Positions 41,493 to 50,429 are shown, numbered from the stretch's first letter. The stretch is 64,000 nucleotides of DNA from OCS155 cluster bacterium AG-422-J23 (GCA_003213625.1 QCMT01000002.1:86152-150151); one strand, 5' to 3'. Notes: generated by a model from the letters alone, not told the origin. Numbers and translations: made by a program.

Positions 41493-41932
41493 CATCTAAA
41501 CCAGTATTAATTAAAGAATCCATATTGGTAGATCAAAATTTTAATGATCTAAATGAAAGTATTGATGTAGCTGGAAAATTGTTGTTAGATAATGGGTATA
41601 TTGAACAAGAATATATCGAATCAATGAAAGAAAAAGTCTTAGAACATCCATATACAACTTATCTTCCGGGAGCAGGAGTTGCAATACCTCATGGAATGTC
41701 AGATGGGTTTAAACATATTAAAAACACCGGTATTAGTGTATTACAAATACCTAACGGAGTAGATTGGCTTGATGAAAAAGTTTACATAGTTATAGCAATT
41801 GCAGCAAATAGTGATGAACATATGAATGTGCTAGCATCACTAAGTGATGCTCTTGAATCAGAAGAAGATGCACAAAAACTTTGGAGAACAAATTCAGTAG
41901 ATGAGCTATTTTCGATACTTAGCAGTGAATAA
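41489..41932 (+). CDS. PTS mannitol/fructose-type subunit IIA
   Basis: 147 residues. YIEQEYIESMKEKVLEHPYTTYLPGAGVAIPHGMSDG holds the active His 68 (IPHG), followed by KNTGISVLQIPNGVDWLDEKVYIVIAIAANSDEHMNVLASLSD. It accepts phosphate from HPr. Start and stop both overlap the neighbours (IIB and mtlD), typical of one tightly coupled operon. Confidence 0.92.
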   Translation: MTSKPVLIKESILVDQNFNDLNESIDVAGKLLLDNGYIEQEYIESMKEKVLEHPYTTYLPGAGVAIPHGMSDGFKHIKNTGISVLQIPNGVDWLDEKVYIVIAIAANSDEHMNVLASLSDALESEEDAQKLWRTNSVDELFSILSSE

Positions 41933-43011
41933 TGCCTAAAACTGCATTACATTTCGGTGCTGGCAACATAGGAAGAGGCTTCATAACACCCATACTTCAG
42001 GAAAATGGATACGAAGTAGCTCTAGTTGATGTAGATTCTGATCTAGTAAATAAATTAAATAAAGACCAAGAATACAGTGTAAATTTTATTGGATCTAGTA
42101 AAGAAAGCATCAAGGTCTCAAACATAAAAGCACTGAATCTATCAGACTCCAGCGAAATTCAATCATTAATTAGCAATTGTGATTTTGTATCTACATCGGT
42201 TGGACCACAGTATGTAAATAGTGTTTTACGGTTGATATCTAATTTAGATCTACTTAAAAGTATAAATTTTGTTGCATTTGAAAATAAATACAGGGCTTCT
42301 ACCGCTGCAAAAAATGAGTCAGATGTTGATAACAAAAATATTACTTTCATTGATGTGGTCATCGATAAAATTGTTCCTTTACAGTCAAAAGATAACCTGG
42401 ATGTTTACGTTGAAGAATATGGTTCAATTGTATTTGATAAAGAGGGTCCACTGCCTTTGAAACCATCAGATGTTATAAAGCAAGGTGAATATGATTATGA
42501 ATTTAAAAAAAAGCTATGGATGTTAAATGGCCTTCATTTGTGTCTTGCTTATTATGGACTATCAGAAAAATATGAATATATGCACGAGTTGTATCAAAAC
42601 GATGCTTCAAAAACATTTATAGATCAATTATCTTTAGAAATTTTAGAAAGCCTACTTTTGCTTGGTAAAGAAGAAATAGAAGAATTAACTAAATTTAAAA
42701 ACACAATCAATAACCGATTCTCAAATCCAGAAATTAAAGATCAACTATTTAGAGTTGCAAGAAATCCAGCAATTAAATTCTCTTACAATGAGAGATTCCA
42801 AGAACCACTAGATATTTTGATAAATAATGATAAAAGTGTTGCTGGATTCAAGAAAGTTTTAGATATTATTTTTAATGTTTCATTTGGGGATATTGAAGGT
42901 TTTAACGACTTTAAAAAAGAAGTATTAGACTTAGGAAGATCAAATTTTTACAAAAATTTTTGGAATCAAGATAAAAATTATAAAAAATATTTGAATATGC
43001 TTGGAGATTAA
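41932..43011 (+). CDS. mtlD: Mannitol-1-phosphate 5-dehydrogenase
   Basis: 359 residues. ALHFGAGNIGRGFITPILQENGYEVALVDVD is the NAD-binding start, with FVSTSVGPQ, VAFENKYRAST and KKLWMLNGLHLCLAYYG as later family motifs. It oxidises mannitol 1-phosphate to fructose 6-phosphate. Its stop overlaps the HPr start. Confidence 0.93.
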   Translation: MPKTALHFGAGNIGRGFITPILQENGYEVALVDVDSDLVNKLNKDQEYSVNFIGSSKESIKVSNIKALNLSDSSEIQSLISNCDFVSTSVGPQYVNSVLRLISNLDLLKSINFVAFENKYRASTAAKNESDVDNKNITFIDVVIDKIVPLQSKDNLDVYVEEYGSIVFDKEGPLPLKPSDVIKQGEYDYEFKKKLWMLNGLHLCLAYYGLSEKYEYMHELYQNDASKTFIDQLSLEILESLLLLGKEEIEELTKFKNTINNRFSNPEIKDQLFRVARNPAIKFSYNERFQEPLDILINNDKSVAGFKKVLDIIFNVSFGDIEGFNDFKKEVLDLGRSNFYKNFWNQDKNYKKYLNMLGD

Positions 43012-43348
43012 AATTTCTGTTTCACAAAAACTAAAAATATTAATTTATCCTGGTCTTCACGCAAGACCTGGAAGTGAATTTGTAAAATATTGCCAACAAT
43101 TTGATAGTGACGTTGAAATAAAAGTTGGTGATAAAACAGCAAATGGGAAAAGTTTATTGAGTTTATTCAAGATAGAACCTAAGCAATTTACAATTATTGA
43201 TCTACAGATAACTGGTAGTGATGAGGAAAAACTTATGGAAAATTTAATAAATTGGAAAACACAAGCCTACAGCAGTAAAGATGACTTTGATAATCAAAAT
43301 ATTGAAGAAGAAGAATTACAAGTATTTGAAACAGTTGACGATGAGTAG
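43001..43348 (+). CDS. ptsH: HPr-like phosphocarrier
   Basis: 115 residues from a TTG inside the mtlD end. ILIYPGLHARPGSEFVKYCQQF places the phosphorylated His 20 in the GLHARP motif; TANGKSLLSLFKIEPKQ is the Ser-46 region. Compared with the usual ~88 residues it has a longer acidic C-tail (DDFDNQNIEEEELQVFETVDDE). Passes phosphate from EI (35149) to IIA. The start could also be a later codon, but no other start precedes the fold. Confidence 0.88.
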   Translation: MEIKISVSQKLKILIYPGLHARPGSEFVKYCQQFDSDVEIKVGDKTANGKSLLSLFKIEPKQFTIIDLQITGSDEEKLMENLINWKTQAYSSKDDFDNQNIEEEELQVFETVDDE

Positions 43349-43616
43349 TTTAAAAGATCACTTACTCAATTCTGGAAAAGTAAAAACTTCAGAAGAATGG
43401 GATGCAACATATGATGAATTACCTGTAGTTATTGCAGAAGATGCTAATTCGTTAGGACAAGCACTTGAAAAATTAGATAATGTTGGAGGCTACGGATACT
43501 TAGCTATCTGGAAAAAAAATCTTTTCTTATTTAACACAAAACTTTTATCAAAACGATGTGGCGTGATTGATGAAAATGGAAACTTGCTAAAAGCAGCAAG
43601 GATTCCTAAAAATTAA
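43341..43616 (+). CDS. Small hypothetical protein (91 aa) of the PTS operon
   Basis: ATG at 43341 overlaps the ptsH stop by 8 nt. SSLKDHLLNSGKVKTSEEWDATYDELPVVIAED, then GGYGYLAIWKKNLFLFNTKLLSKRCGVIDENG. Mixed fold, unknown family. Its place as last gene of the mannitol PTS operon suggests a link with that system or with HPr, but only by position. Confidence 0.6.
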   Translation: MSSLKDHLLNSGKVKTSEEWDATYDELPVVIAEDANSLGQALEKLDNVGGYGYLAIWKKNLFLFNTKLLSKRCGVIDENGNLLKAARIPKN

Positions 43617-43891
43617 GCTTGCTCTCCTCTTTTCTTAATAAATCCAAGCCTATGGATAATATTTAAGCTTCCTATTGTAAGTAATAACTTCGTTACTTCT
43701 CTCATCCACCATAAATTTTCAGGAACATCCATAAATATTCCAATTTGACCACCTAAATATCCACCTAACATACCAGCCAGAATTAATTTCAAACCATCTC
43801 TACTGGTAACACCTTTAACAAATATTGAAGCGATCAATCCATATATAAGCCAGACTGCCAATAATGAAATAACTGCCCAAATTGCACCCAT
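43613..43891 (-). CDS. Small membrane protein (92 aa)
   Basis: MGAIWAVISLLAVWLIYGLIASIFV (helix 1), LILAGMLGGYLGGQIGIFM (glycine-rich helix 2) and a third segment REVTKLLLTIGSLNIIHRLG. The Gly-rich middle is reminiscent of GlsB/YeaQ/YmgE-type transglycosylase-associated proteins but too loose to call. Convergent with the PTS operon. Confidence 0.5.
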   Translation of the reverse strand: MGAIWAVISLLAVWLIYGLIASIFVKGVTSRDGLKLILAGMLGGYLGGQIGIFMDVPENLWWMREVTKLLLTIGSLNIIHRLGFIKKRGEQA

Positions 43892-43918
43892 ACTTACACC
43901 TTAATAAGGAGAATTAAA

Positions 43919-45175
43919 TTATTTCTTTGCAATTTTTTTAACAACTACAGATTCAATTCTTCTGTTATCGACTTCCATTACTGTAATTTCTAAACCATCT
44001 AATGTTATTTTTTCGCCTTGTGATGGAAGTTGCTCAGAGTGGCTTAGAAAGAGCCCCCCAACGGTTGCAACATCCTTGTCATTTGGATCTAAACCAAAAA
44101 ATTCTTCGAAATCGTCAATGTCTGTTTTGCCTTCTATAGTCCACTGTCCTGGTCCCAATCTTTTAATTCCAGTAAATCTTTGATCGTGTTCATCAGGCAA
44201 GTCTCCAACAAACTCTGATAAGACATCTTTAATTGTAATGACACCTTCGATACCACCATTTTCATCAATTACGCAGGCAAAACTTGCTTTATTCTCTCTC
44301 AGAATATTTAATGCAGAAAGAGAAGTGGTATATTCTGGCAAATAGATCACATCTTTTATAAGGTTTTCTATTTCAATACTTGCTGAATCTTGTTTTAAAT
44401 TTAATAAATCTTTTACGTAAACAACACCATAAGTATCGTCAAGTGACTCTGATTTTGATACAGGCAATCTTGAAATTCTTTTCTCATCTACTATTTTTGT
44501 TACATCATTTATTGATAACGGAACAGATAAAAATAAGACATCAACCCTTGGTGTCATTATTTCTTTAATAGGTCTATCGGAAAATTCTAGTAAGGAGTCA
44601 ATAATTTCTCTTTCTGCTGGAAGAATCTGACCCTCTTGTTCACCCAAAGCTGTTAATGCTTGAATGTCTGCTTCTGTAATTTCATTATCACCATCCATGT
44701 CACCTGTTCTACCAGTTCCATATTTGTTTATTGAACTAGTTATAAGATTTGTAAAAGGTGCAAAAATTCTTGATAAATAACTAATTAATAAAGATGTTCT
44801 TGACATAAACTCAACAGGTTTTCTTGTTGCAATTGTCTTTGGAGTTACTTCACCAAAAATTAAAACCAGAAATGTAATAAATAATGTAGCAATTACTCCA
44901 CCAGTTCTCTCCCCAAATTGTCTTACAAATATTATTGTTGCTAGGGAGGCCATAAGTATGTTTACAAAGTTATTTGCGACAAGGATACCTCCAATTGTTT
45001 TCTCAATATCATCTTTTGCATTTTTTATTCTTTTATTTTTCTTTGAATCATCTAGTTGGTGAATTTTTTCTCTTGGGAGTGTTGTTATTGCGGTTTCTGA
45101 ACCAGATAACATAGCAGAAAATATTAAACATATAAATATGAGAAGGTAAAGGATGATATCTAAGTTAGTACTCAA
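43919..45175 (-). CDS. CNNM/HlyC-CorC family transporter-like protein
   Basis: 418 residues. Three to four N-terminal helices form the CNNM (DUF21) domain (LSGSETAITTLPREKIHQL, GEVTPKTIATRKP), then a pair of CBS domains (REIIDSLLEFSDRPIKEIMTPRVDVLFLS, VIDENGGIEGVITIKDVLSEFVGDLPDEHD) and the CorC/HlyC C-terminal domain (WTIEGKTDIDDFEEFFGL). Members are linked to magnesium and cobalt efflux. Confidence 0.9.
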   Translation of the reverse strand: MSTNLDIILYLLIFICLIFSAMLSGSETAITTLPREKIHQLDDSKKNKRIKNAKDDIEKTIGGILVANNFVNILMASLATIIFVRQFGERTGGVIATLFITFLVLIFGEVTPKTIATRKPVEFMSRTSLLISYLSRIFAPFTNLITSSINKYGTGRTGDMDGDNEITEADIQALTALGEQEGQILPAEREIIDSLLEFSDRPIKEIMTPRVDVLFLSVPLSINDVTKIVDEKRISRLPVSKSESLDDTYGVVYVKDLLNLKQDSASIEIENLIKDVIYLPEYTTSLSALNILRENKASFACVIDENGGIEGVITIKDVLSEFVGDLPDEHDQRFTGIKRLGPGQWTIEGKTDIDDFEEFFGLDPNDKDVATVGGLFLSHSEQLPSQGEKITLDGLEITVMEVDNRRIESVVVKKIAKK

Positions 45176-45200
45176 TTTGTATATATGATTCTAGAGGATT

Positions 45201-45530
45201 TTATTTTAAATTAAAGAATTTATTTATTTTAGTTTTTGATACCGGTTTTACTGTAAAAAAATCAGCACCTACCCTTTTGGCTTGGAATTCATCCGCTTCC
45301 CGATCTGCAATTAAGGCTATTGGAGTATTTTTGGTAATTTTGTCTCTTTTCAACTCTCTTATTATTGACGGTCCACCATTATTTTTAACTTGCATATCAA
45401 CAAATATGAAATCAATACGTTGATTCAAATTTTCTAAATCAACATTTTCGAGCAGTTCATAATCAAAATCAATGTATTTTTCAATAGATTCTATAACCCA
45501 TTTATTATCGCTATAAATTAAAATTTTCAC
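45201..45530 (-). CDS. Stand-alone response-regulator receiver domain
   Basis: 109 residues from a GTG. IDFIFVDMQV places the phospho-acceptor Asp, YSDN the acidic pocket, TPIALIADREADE the Thr/Ser strand, and FFTVKPVSK the Lys-Pro. The acidic pair near residue 8 is only partly conserved. No output domain and no kinase next to it, so it is an orphan receiver; partner unknown. Confidence 0.7.
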   Translation of the reverse strand: MKILIYSDNKWVIESIEKYIDFDYELLENVDLENLNQRIDFIFVDMQVKNNGGPSIIRELKRDKITKNTPIALIADREADEFQAKRVGADFFTVKPVSKTKINKFFNLK

Positions 45531-45568
45531 AGTTTTAAAAGCATACTATTCTGTAATTTTAAATAATA

Positions 45569-46687
45569 ATGACATATTTAATTTCTACCTTAATTTTTGC
45601 AGTGGTCGGAACTGCGCAATTAAACATATTTGAAATCGAAGGTATTTTTTCTAATGCCCATATAAACGCTCTTGAAGATCACATTGAAGAATATGAATAT
45701 ACAGATGACGATTTATTGATTCTTCAATATAGCTCTCGAGAAGGAAGTGCAGAGAGTATTGAAGAATTAAATAGCTTATTATCAGGATATGATTTTTCGA
45801 TAGGAGTTTGGTTTGGTCCATATAAAATATCCATAGATTTTGAACAACTTAACAATTTTGATTACATAGGCTTTTCTCCAGGACTGGAAATTAACAATGT
45901 TAGTTTTGATGAATCAGTAGAAAAAAAATATTGTACGATTAATATTTGTAATTTTGAAGAAAGAAAAATTATCGTTTCTACAAACGAAGGCATCTATGAT
46001 AACTATTTAATTGTTGGAACACTTGGGTCATTTATCGAGAATATAGATTTCGTAATTTCCGATCAATCAATCGAATTTTTTAAACCCTCATTGTTTGAGC
46101 GCTTCTATATTGCAATTTCAAACCCAATATTCACATATATGTTTTTTGTTCTAGGTTTTGCATTAATTGGTCTTGAATTATTTGCTATAGGTCCAGGTTT
46201 GATGGCAGTTGTAGGGTCACTACTTGTAATATCTTCTACTTTGCCATTTCAAGAGTTTGGAATAAATTATTATGGAATTCTTATATTTGGCATTTCATTT
46301 TTAATGTATATAAAAATCTTATCAAGAGGATACTTTTCAATTCTTGGAGTTGTTGCATTCCTAGTTCTATTTAGCTCTTCATTTGTGATGTTTAGTAACT
46401 ACCAAATTAACGTAAATTTCCTTCTTTTATTTTTAGTTTCAGTTGCTTTGGCATTATTTTATTTTGTAGCAATACCTACAGTTATAAGATCAAGGCTTAC
46501 AACTGATACCAGTGGTGGAACTTCTTTGGTTGATAAAGAATGTGAATTAATAAAAATTCTAGAATCAGACACAGGCCTTGTTTTGTATAAGGATACAAAA
46601 CTTAGGGTTAATTTAGAAATTGATAAATCATATAAAGAAAAACAAAATTATATCTTTTTAGAAAAAGATGGAAATCTTTATATCTAA
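45569..46687 (+). CDS. NfeD-like membrane protein with degenerate ClpP-type N-domain
   Basis: 372 residues. The N-terminal ~150 residues (FEIEGIFSNAHINALEDHIEEYEYTDDDLLILQYSSREGSAESIEELNSLL) resemble the ClpP/SppA-like half of long NfeD proteins, but the Ser-Lys catalytic pair is not visible. Four to six hydrophobic helices follow (YMFFVLGFALIGLELFAIGPG onward). The C-terminal domain (LVDKECELIKILESDTGLVLYKDTKLRV) looks like the small OB-fold NfeDC. Members act in membrane-microdomain organisation with stomatin/flotillin proteins. Confidence 0.7.
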   Translation: MTYLISTLIFAVVGTAQLNIFEIEGIFSNAHINALEDHIEEYEYTDDDLLILQYSSREGSAESIEELNSLLSGYDFSIGVWFGPYKISIDFEQLNNFDYIGFSPGLEINNVSFDESVEKKYCTINICNFEERKIIVSTNEGIYDNYLIVGTLGSFIENIDFVISDQSIEFFKPSLFERFYIAISNPIFTYMFFVLGFALIGLELFAIGPGLMAVVGSLLVISSTLPFQEFGINYYGILIFGISFLMYIKILSRGYFSILGVVAFLVLFSSSFVMFSNYQINVNFLLLFLVSVALALFYFVAIPTVIRSRLTTDTSGGTSLVDKECELIKILESDTGLVLYKDTKLRVNLEIDKSYKEKQNYIFLEKDGNLYI

Positions 46688-46700
46688 ATATCCATAAAAC

Positions 46701-46745
46701 TTCGCGAAAAAAACCTTTTGCCATTTGTTTTTTTTGAAATAACGT
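46701..46745 (+). promoter_or_regulatory. whiB promoter with upstream TTCGCGAA palindrome
   Basis: TTCGCGAAAAAAAC at 46701-46714 is the same word as at the two RNA promoters. TTGCCA (46718-46723) with a 16-nt spacer and TAACGT (46740-46745) form a promoter ending 6 nt before the whiB ATG, so the message would be leaderless. Confidence 0.5.
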
Positions 46746-46751
46746 TCCTAT

Positions 46752-47006
46752 ATGTTAGAAATAAAAATTTCAACTTGGCAATACAATGCTCTTTGTAGAC
46801 AACATAGTTCAAATTTATTCTTTCCTCCCGCCACTTTTGAAAAGAAAGAAGATAGAGAAAAAAGAGAGGCAAAAGCAAAAGCTGTTTGTAATGGCTGCCC
46901 TGTCAAAGTCAATTGCTTAGAGGAAGCTAAAGAGATTGAAGAACCTTTTGGAATTTGGGGAGGGCTAAACGAAGTCGAAAGAAAACGAAACCTAATATTT
47001 TCTTAA
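46752..47006 (+). CDS. WhiB-family iron-sulfur transcriptional regulator
   Basis: 84 residues with the four cluster-binding cysteines at 15, 46, 49 and 55 (LCRQ, VCNGCP, NCLEE) and the GIWGG turn (67-71) followed by a basic tail (ERKRN). This Wbl layout is confined to Actinomycetota and their phages, and is the best single taxonomic clue in the window. Wbl proteins bind [4Fe-4S] and usually sigma-factor domain 4. Its 3' end overlaps the convergent selB by 4 nt. Confidence 0.95.
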   Translation: MLEIKISTWQYNALCRQHSSNLFFPPATFEKKEDREKREAKAKAVCNGCPVKVNCLEEAKEIEEPFGIWGGLNEVERKRNLIFS

Positions 47007-48682
47007 AGTTTTTTTCTTGATCCAGCCTTATCAATTTTTTGAGTCACTCCGATCTTGTCAAGCAATTCCAGATAAGGAATTGCATACTTTCTTGAAAGAT
47101 TAGATTTATCTTTAAAATCTTTTACAGAAAATTCATCAGGCATAAATCCGATAATCTCAACTAATTGTTTCAAATGTGCATCTGAGATAATGATTTTAGA
47201 ATCAACTCTATAAATTTTTTTGGATAAAAAAAGATCTTTTAATTCATCCCTATCAAATTCTTTTGTATTAATAATGTTTACTTCCAATGTTTTACCAAGT
47301 AGTTCTTTAATTTTTATGTATTGATTTTCTAATGCTTCAAAGTTATCTATTTTTTTAATTACTTGGTTATTAGAAATAGTTATATTTTCTTTATCTTTTG
47401 TCAATTGCTCTAATATTTCTCTCGATATTTGATAGTTATCTTGAAAGAAATCTTTTACACCAGCCTTATTTATTGAATCTGTATTACTTTCTAAATCTTC
47501 AAAAATCTTCTCAAGAACTGATTCATTGACATATAGATTTTCTATTTGCTTGAATTCTTCATTGTTCTTGAAGAATTTCATATCTAAAAAGTCAAAAATA
47601 TCTAATAAATTATTTATTTTGATTTTGTCTTTAATCTTTTTGTTCAACTTTAAAATTTGGTTTTTATCAGGAAATAGTAAGAACTTTCCACCTATATATT
47701 TATCTCTGTCTATATTTTGAATTAGTAGATTTTCAAAAATTGGAATTGGTACTGCTTTGGATAGACTTAAAATAGCAAAAGTCTCTTTTTCAGAATTTAT
47801 CAATTTTATTTTTGATATATGTGCATTATTTGTTCCAAAAAAAAGTCTTAAGGTTCCTCTTAAAATTGATCTATCCACATCTCGATTGTTTAATTCGATA
47901 AATAAATTGTTTGAAAAATTAATTTTTTCATTTGTAAGTAGGTCGCCTCTTCTGGGAAAATTTTTGTTTGTTTTTTTTAAAGACAATGCCACTCTTTTTG
48001 TTACATCATTTTTATCATTCTTCTGATTTCTGCTCTGAATTTCTTTTATTTGAAGTTTTTCATTATGTAGATTGTATATAATATTTTCATAATCCAGATC
48101 TTTACTTGCTGTACCGGTAACAACTTTTCCAGTTCCATCAATTGTGAAACTTCTATCTACCCATAGTCGTGGTGTTTTTTCCTCAAATTTACAAGTTTTA
48201 ATAAAATTATGAATAGATTCACGAAATGCCATTCTGTTCGAGTTTTCTTTGTTGAATTCCAAAATGAGGTAATTAATATCTTGATTATTTTCTAGTTTTT
48301 CACTTAAGAATTCTTTTTTTATCTCACCTTCAATTAGATCAATTTTTGTAAATACAAATATAAAATTCTTTTTGTTTAGTGAAATTAATGATTGAAAATG
48401 CTGTTCGGACTGCTCAGACCAGTTTTGAATTGAATCTATTACAAACAGAATTACATCTACATTAGCAAATCCAGATATTGTATTTTTATAAAAATCTTTG
48501 TGACCAGGCACATCAATTATTGAATAAGTTTTGTCTTCAATTGTAAAATAGGTATAACCCAAATTTATCGTAAGGCCCCTTTTTTTTTCTTCGGGCAATC
48601 TATCAGTTTCTTGTTTAGTTAAAAAATTTACAAATGTAGATTTGCCATGATCTACATGTCCAGCAGTAGCGATAACTGTCAT
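47003..48682 (-). CDS. selB: Selenocysteine-specific elongation factor SelB
   Basis: 559 residues. IATAGHVDHGKSTFVNFLT (G1), KKRGLTINLGY (G2), DVPGHKDFYK (G3) and FTKIDL (G4) give the SelB-type GTPase; EF-Tu-like domains 2 and 3 follow, then a C-terminal winged-helix region ending ARKY-type FKDKSNLSRKYAIPYLELLDKIGVTQKIDKAGSRKKL, which binds the SECIS hairpin. Somewhat shorter than E. coli SelB (614). Start overlaps the selA stop by 4 nt. Confidence 0.94.
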   Translation of the reverse strand: MTVIATAGHVDHGKSTFVNFLTKQETDRLPEEKKRGLTINLGYTYFTIEDKTYSIIDVPGHKDFYKNTISGFANVDVILFVIDSIQNWSEQSEQHFQSLISLNKKNFIFVFTKIDLIEGEIKKEFLSEKLENNQDINYLILEFNKENSNRMAFRESIHNFIKTCKFEEKTPRLWVDRSFTIDGTGKVVTGTASKDLDYENIIYNLHNEKLQIKEIQSRNQKNDKNDVTKRVALSLKKTNKNFPRRGDLLTNEKINFSNNLFIELNNRDVDRSILRGTLRLFFGTNNAHISKIKLINSEKETFAILSLSKAVPIPIFENLLIQNIDRDKYIGGKFLLFPDKNQILKLNKKIKDKIKINNLLDIFDFLDMKFFKNNEEFKQIENLYVNESVLEKIFEDLESNTDSINKAGVKDFFQDNYQISREILEQLTKDKENITISNNQVIKKIDNFEALENQYIKIKELLGKTLEVNIINTKEFDRDELKDLFLSKKIYRVDSKIIISDAHLKQLVEIIGFMPDEFSVKDFKDKSNLSRKYAIPYLELLDKIGVTQKIDKAGSRKKL

Positions 48683-49974
48683 AACTTAGTAAAAAAATCT
48701 TTAATGTATATATCGTTTTTTTCTGAAGTGCTTCTTAAATCGATTATTATATTGTTTTTATTGACTCTAGGAATTATTGGGACCTCATTAAGCATTAATT
48801 TGCTCATCAGATCTTTATTTTCCAGCTCACTTATTTGTACTACTGGTGAAGGAATAGACTTGTTTGGTAAAGTACCTCCACCCATTACAGAATAATCATG
48901 GACAACTTCATGTTTTATTTCAAGATTTTCACATACACTTCTGATTCTATTTTCTAGATTCTCATATTTCATTGAAATCATTTTCCATAAGGGTATTTCT
49001 ATTTCTTTTTTGGATACATATTTACTTGTAGTTTCTTGAAGTTCAAAAAGAGTTAAAGGAGAACAACGGTATGTCCTAAATAATGGAGAATCCTTAATTG
49101 ATTGAATCATTTTTTTATCTCCAGCTATTATTCCCGACTGTAAAGATCCAAATAGTTTGTCACCTGAAAACATAACTAAATCTGCACCTTGTCTCAATGA
49201 TTCCTGCACTGTTGGCTCATCATCAAAGATATCAATATTTTCTTTTTCTAGAAATTTTTTACTTGCAACTAGACCACTTCCGAGATCATGAATCAAAATA
49301 CTATTTTGACTTTTGGTTAAAGACTTTAAATCTTTTAAATTTACCTCTTCTACAAAACCATCAATTGAAAAATTTGATCTATGGACTTTTAAAATTAAAG
49401 AGTCTTTATTTTCTTTTAGGGCTTTTTCATAGTCAGTTATTTTAGTTTTATTTGTTGTTCCGATTTCGACCATCTTTAAGTCTGTTTCTTGGATTATCTC
49501 TGGAAGTCTATAAGATCCACCAATTTCAATTATTTCTCCTCTAGAAATAATTACTGTTTTTTTCCCATAAATATTTTTAAGTGTCTTTAGTGTTATAAAG
49601 AGCGATGATGCATTGTTGTTGACAAAGCAAACATCATCAGACCCTAGAAGTAAGTTCATTGACTCATTTAAGAATTCATTTCTTTTACCTCTTCTGTTAT
49701 TTAAAATATCGTATTCGACATTTGTACTTTCTCCATTAAATTCAATATCAGTTTGTGCTCTTCCAAGGTTTGTATGTAACAATGTCCCAGTACAGTTGAT
49801 AACTTTTTTTTGAACTTTTAATGTATATTTATATACTTCGTTTTCAAAATTCTTAACAGTTGTTTGAATATCAATGTTTTTCTTAAGACAATTTTGAGCA
49901 ATTAAAACTAATATTTCTCTTGGAAGATTAGATTTCACTTCCTCGACCAGTTTATTTACAGATATTTTATCCAT
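48679..49974 (-). CDS. selA: L-seryl-tRNA(Sec) selenium transferase
   Basis: 431 residues. VINCTGTLLHTNLGRAQ, NVEYDI, VCFVNNNASSLF, VISRGEIIEIGGSYRLPEI, ILIHDLGSGL and LVMFSGDKLFGSLQSGIIAG (PLP Lys 273) are SelA landmarks. It converts Ser-tRNA(Sec) to Sec-tRNA(Sec) with selenophosphate from SelD. selD and the tRNA(Sec) gene (selC) are not in this window. Confidence 0.95.
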   Translation of the reverse strand: MDKISVNKLVEEVKSNLPREILVLIAQNCLKKNIDIQTTVKNFENEVYKYTLKVQKKVINCTGTLLHTNLGRAQTDIEFNGESTNVEYDILNNRRGKRNEFLNESMNLLLGSDDVCFVNNNASSLFITLKTLKNIYGKKTVIISRGEIIEIGGSYRLPEIIQETDLKMVEIGTTNKTKITDYEKALKENKDSLILKVHRSNFSIDGFVEEVNLKDLKSLTKSQNSILIHDLGSGLVASKKFLEKENIDIFDDEPTVQESLRQGADLVMFSGDKLFGSLQSGIIAGDKKMIQSIKDSPLFRTYRCSPLTLFELQETTSKYVSKKEIEIPLWKMISMKYENLENRIRSVCENLEIKHEVVHDYSVMGGGTLPNKSIPSPVVQISELENKDLMSKLMLNEVPIIPRVNKNNIIIDLRSTSEKNDIYIKDFFTKL

Positions 49975-50069
49975 ATATTGCTACATTTATTGGTTTAAAA
50001 CTCATGTTTATATCTTAAAGTGAAAAAATTTCATGTAACAATAAATTTTTTGAATAATTTGATATACGA

Positions 50070-50075
50070 TATAAT
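50070..50075 (+). promoter_or_regulatory. Leaderless -10 element (TATAAT) of the A-type Fe-S carrier gene
   Basis: TATAAT ends 6 nt before the ATG at 50082. Confidence 0.55.
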
Positions 50076-50081
50076 TGAATC

Positions 50082-50429
50082 ATGGATATACAAATAAAAT
50101 CATCTCGCTCAGTTCTAGCAACTGATAGTGCTGTAAAAAAACTTGTTGAACTCAAAGCTGAAGAATCTAACGAAGACAGTTTTCTAAGAATGGGAGTTAA
50201 GCCAGGAGGTTGCTCAGGCCTATCTTACGAGATGTTCTTCGATACAGAAAGACTACAAAATGATGTTTTCGAGTCATATGATGGCGTGGATATTGGTATT
50301 GACTCACAAAGCCTTGAACATATTAAGGGATCAACTTTAGATTATAAAGAAGGTTTAATGGAGACTGGATTTTCAATCGACAATCCAAACGCAACAAGAA
50401 CTTGTGGATGTGGAGATAGTTTCAGTTAA
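50082..50429 (+). CDS. A-type iron-sulfur cluster carrier (IscA/ErpA/HesB family)
   Basis: 115 residues. LRMGVKPGGCSGLSYEMFFD carries Cys 44, and TRTCGCGDSF carries Cys 108 and Cys 110, the three conserved ligands. All three are Cys and not Sec, although SelA/SelB are next door and Sec-containing HesB-like proteins exist elsewhere. Delivers [2Fe-2S]/[4Fe-4S] clusters to apoproteins. Confidence 0.93.
   Translation: MDIQIKSSRSVLATDSAVKKLVELKAEESNEDSFLRMGVKPGGCSGLSYEMFFDTERLQNDVFESYDGVDIGIDSQSLEHIKGSTLDYKEGLMETGFSIDNPNATRTCGCGDSFS

Noticed and set aside
45569..46687. Active ClpP/SppA-type serine protease in the NfeD N-domain
   Set aside because: I could not find the Ser and Lys catalytic motifs; the domain looks degenerate.
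49975..50081. Possible tRNA(Sec) gene next to selA
   Set aside because: No acceptor-stem complementarity, no GTTCRA T-loop and no long variable arm in this 107-nt gap; it reads as a leaderless promoter region for the Fe-S carrier.
50082..50429. Selenocysteine-containing HesB-like protein
   Set aside because: All three ligand positions are Cys codons; there is no in-frame TGA.
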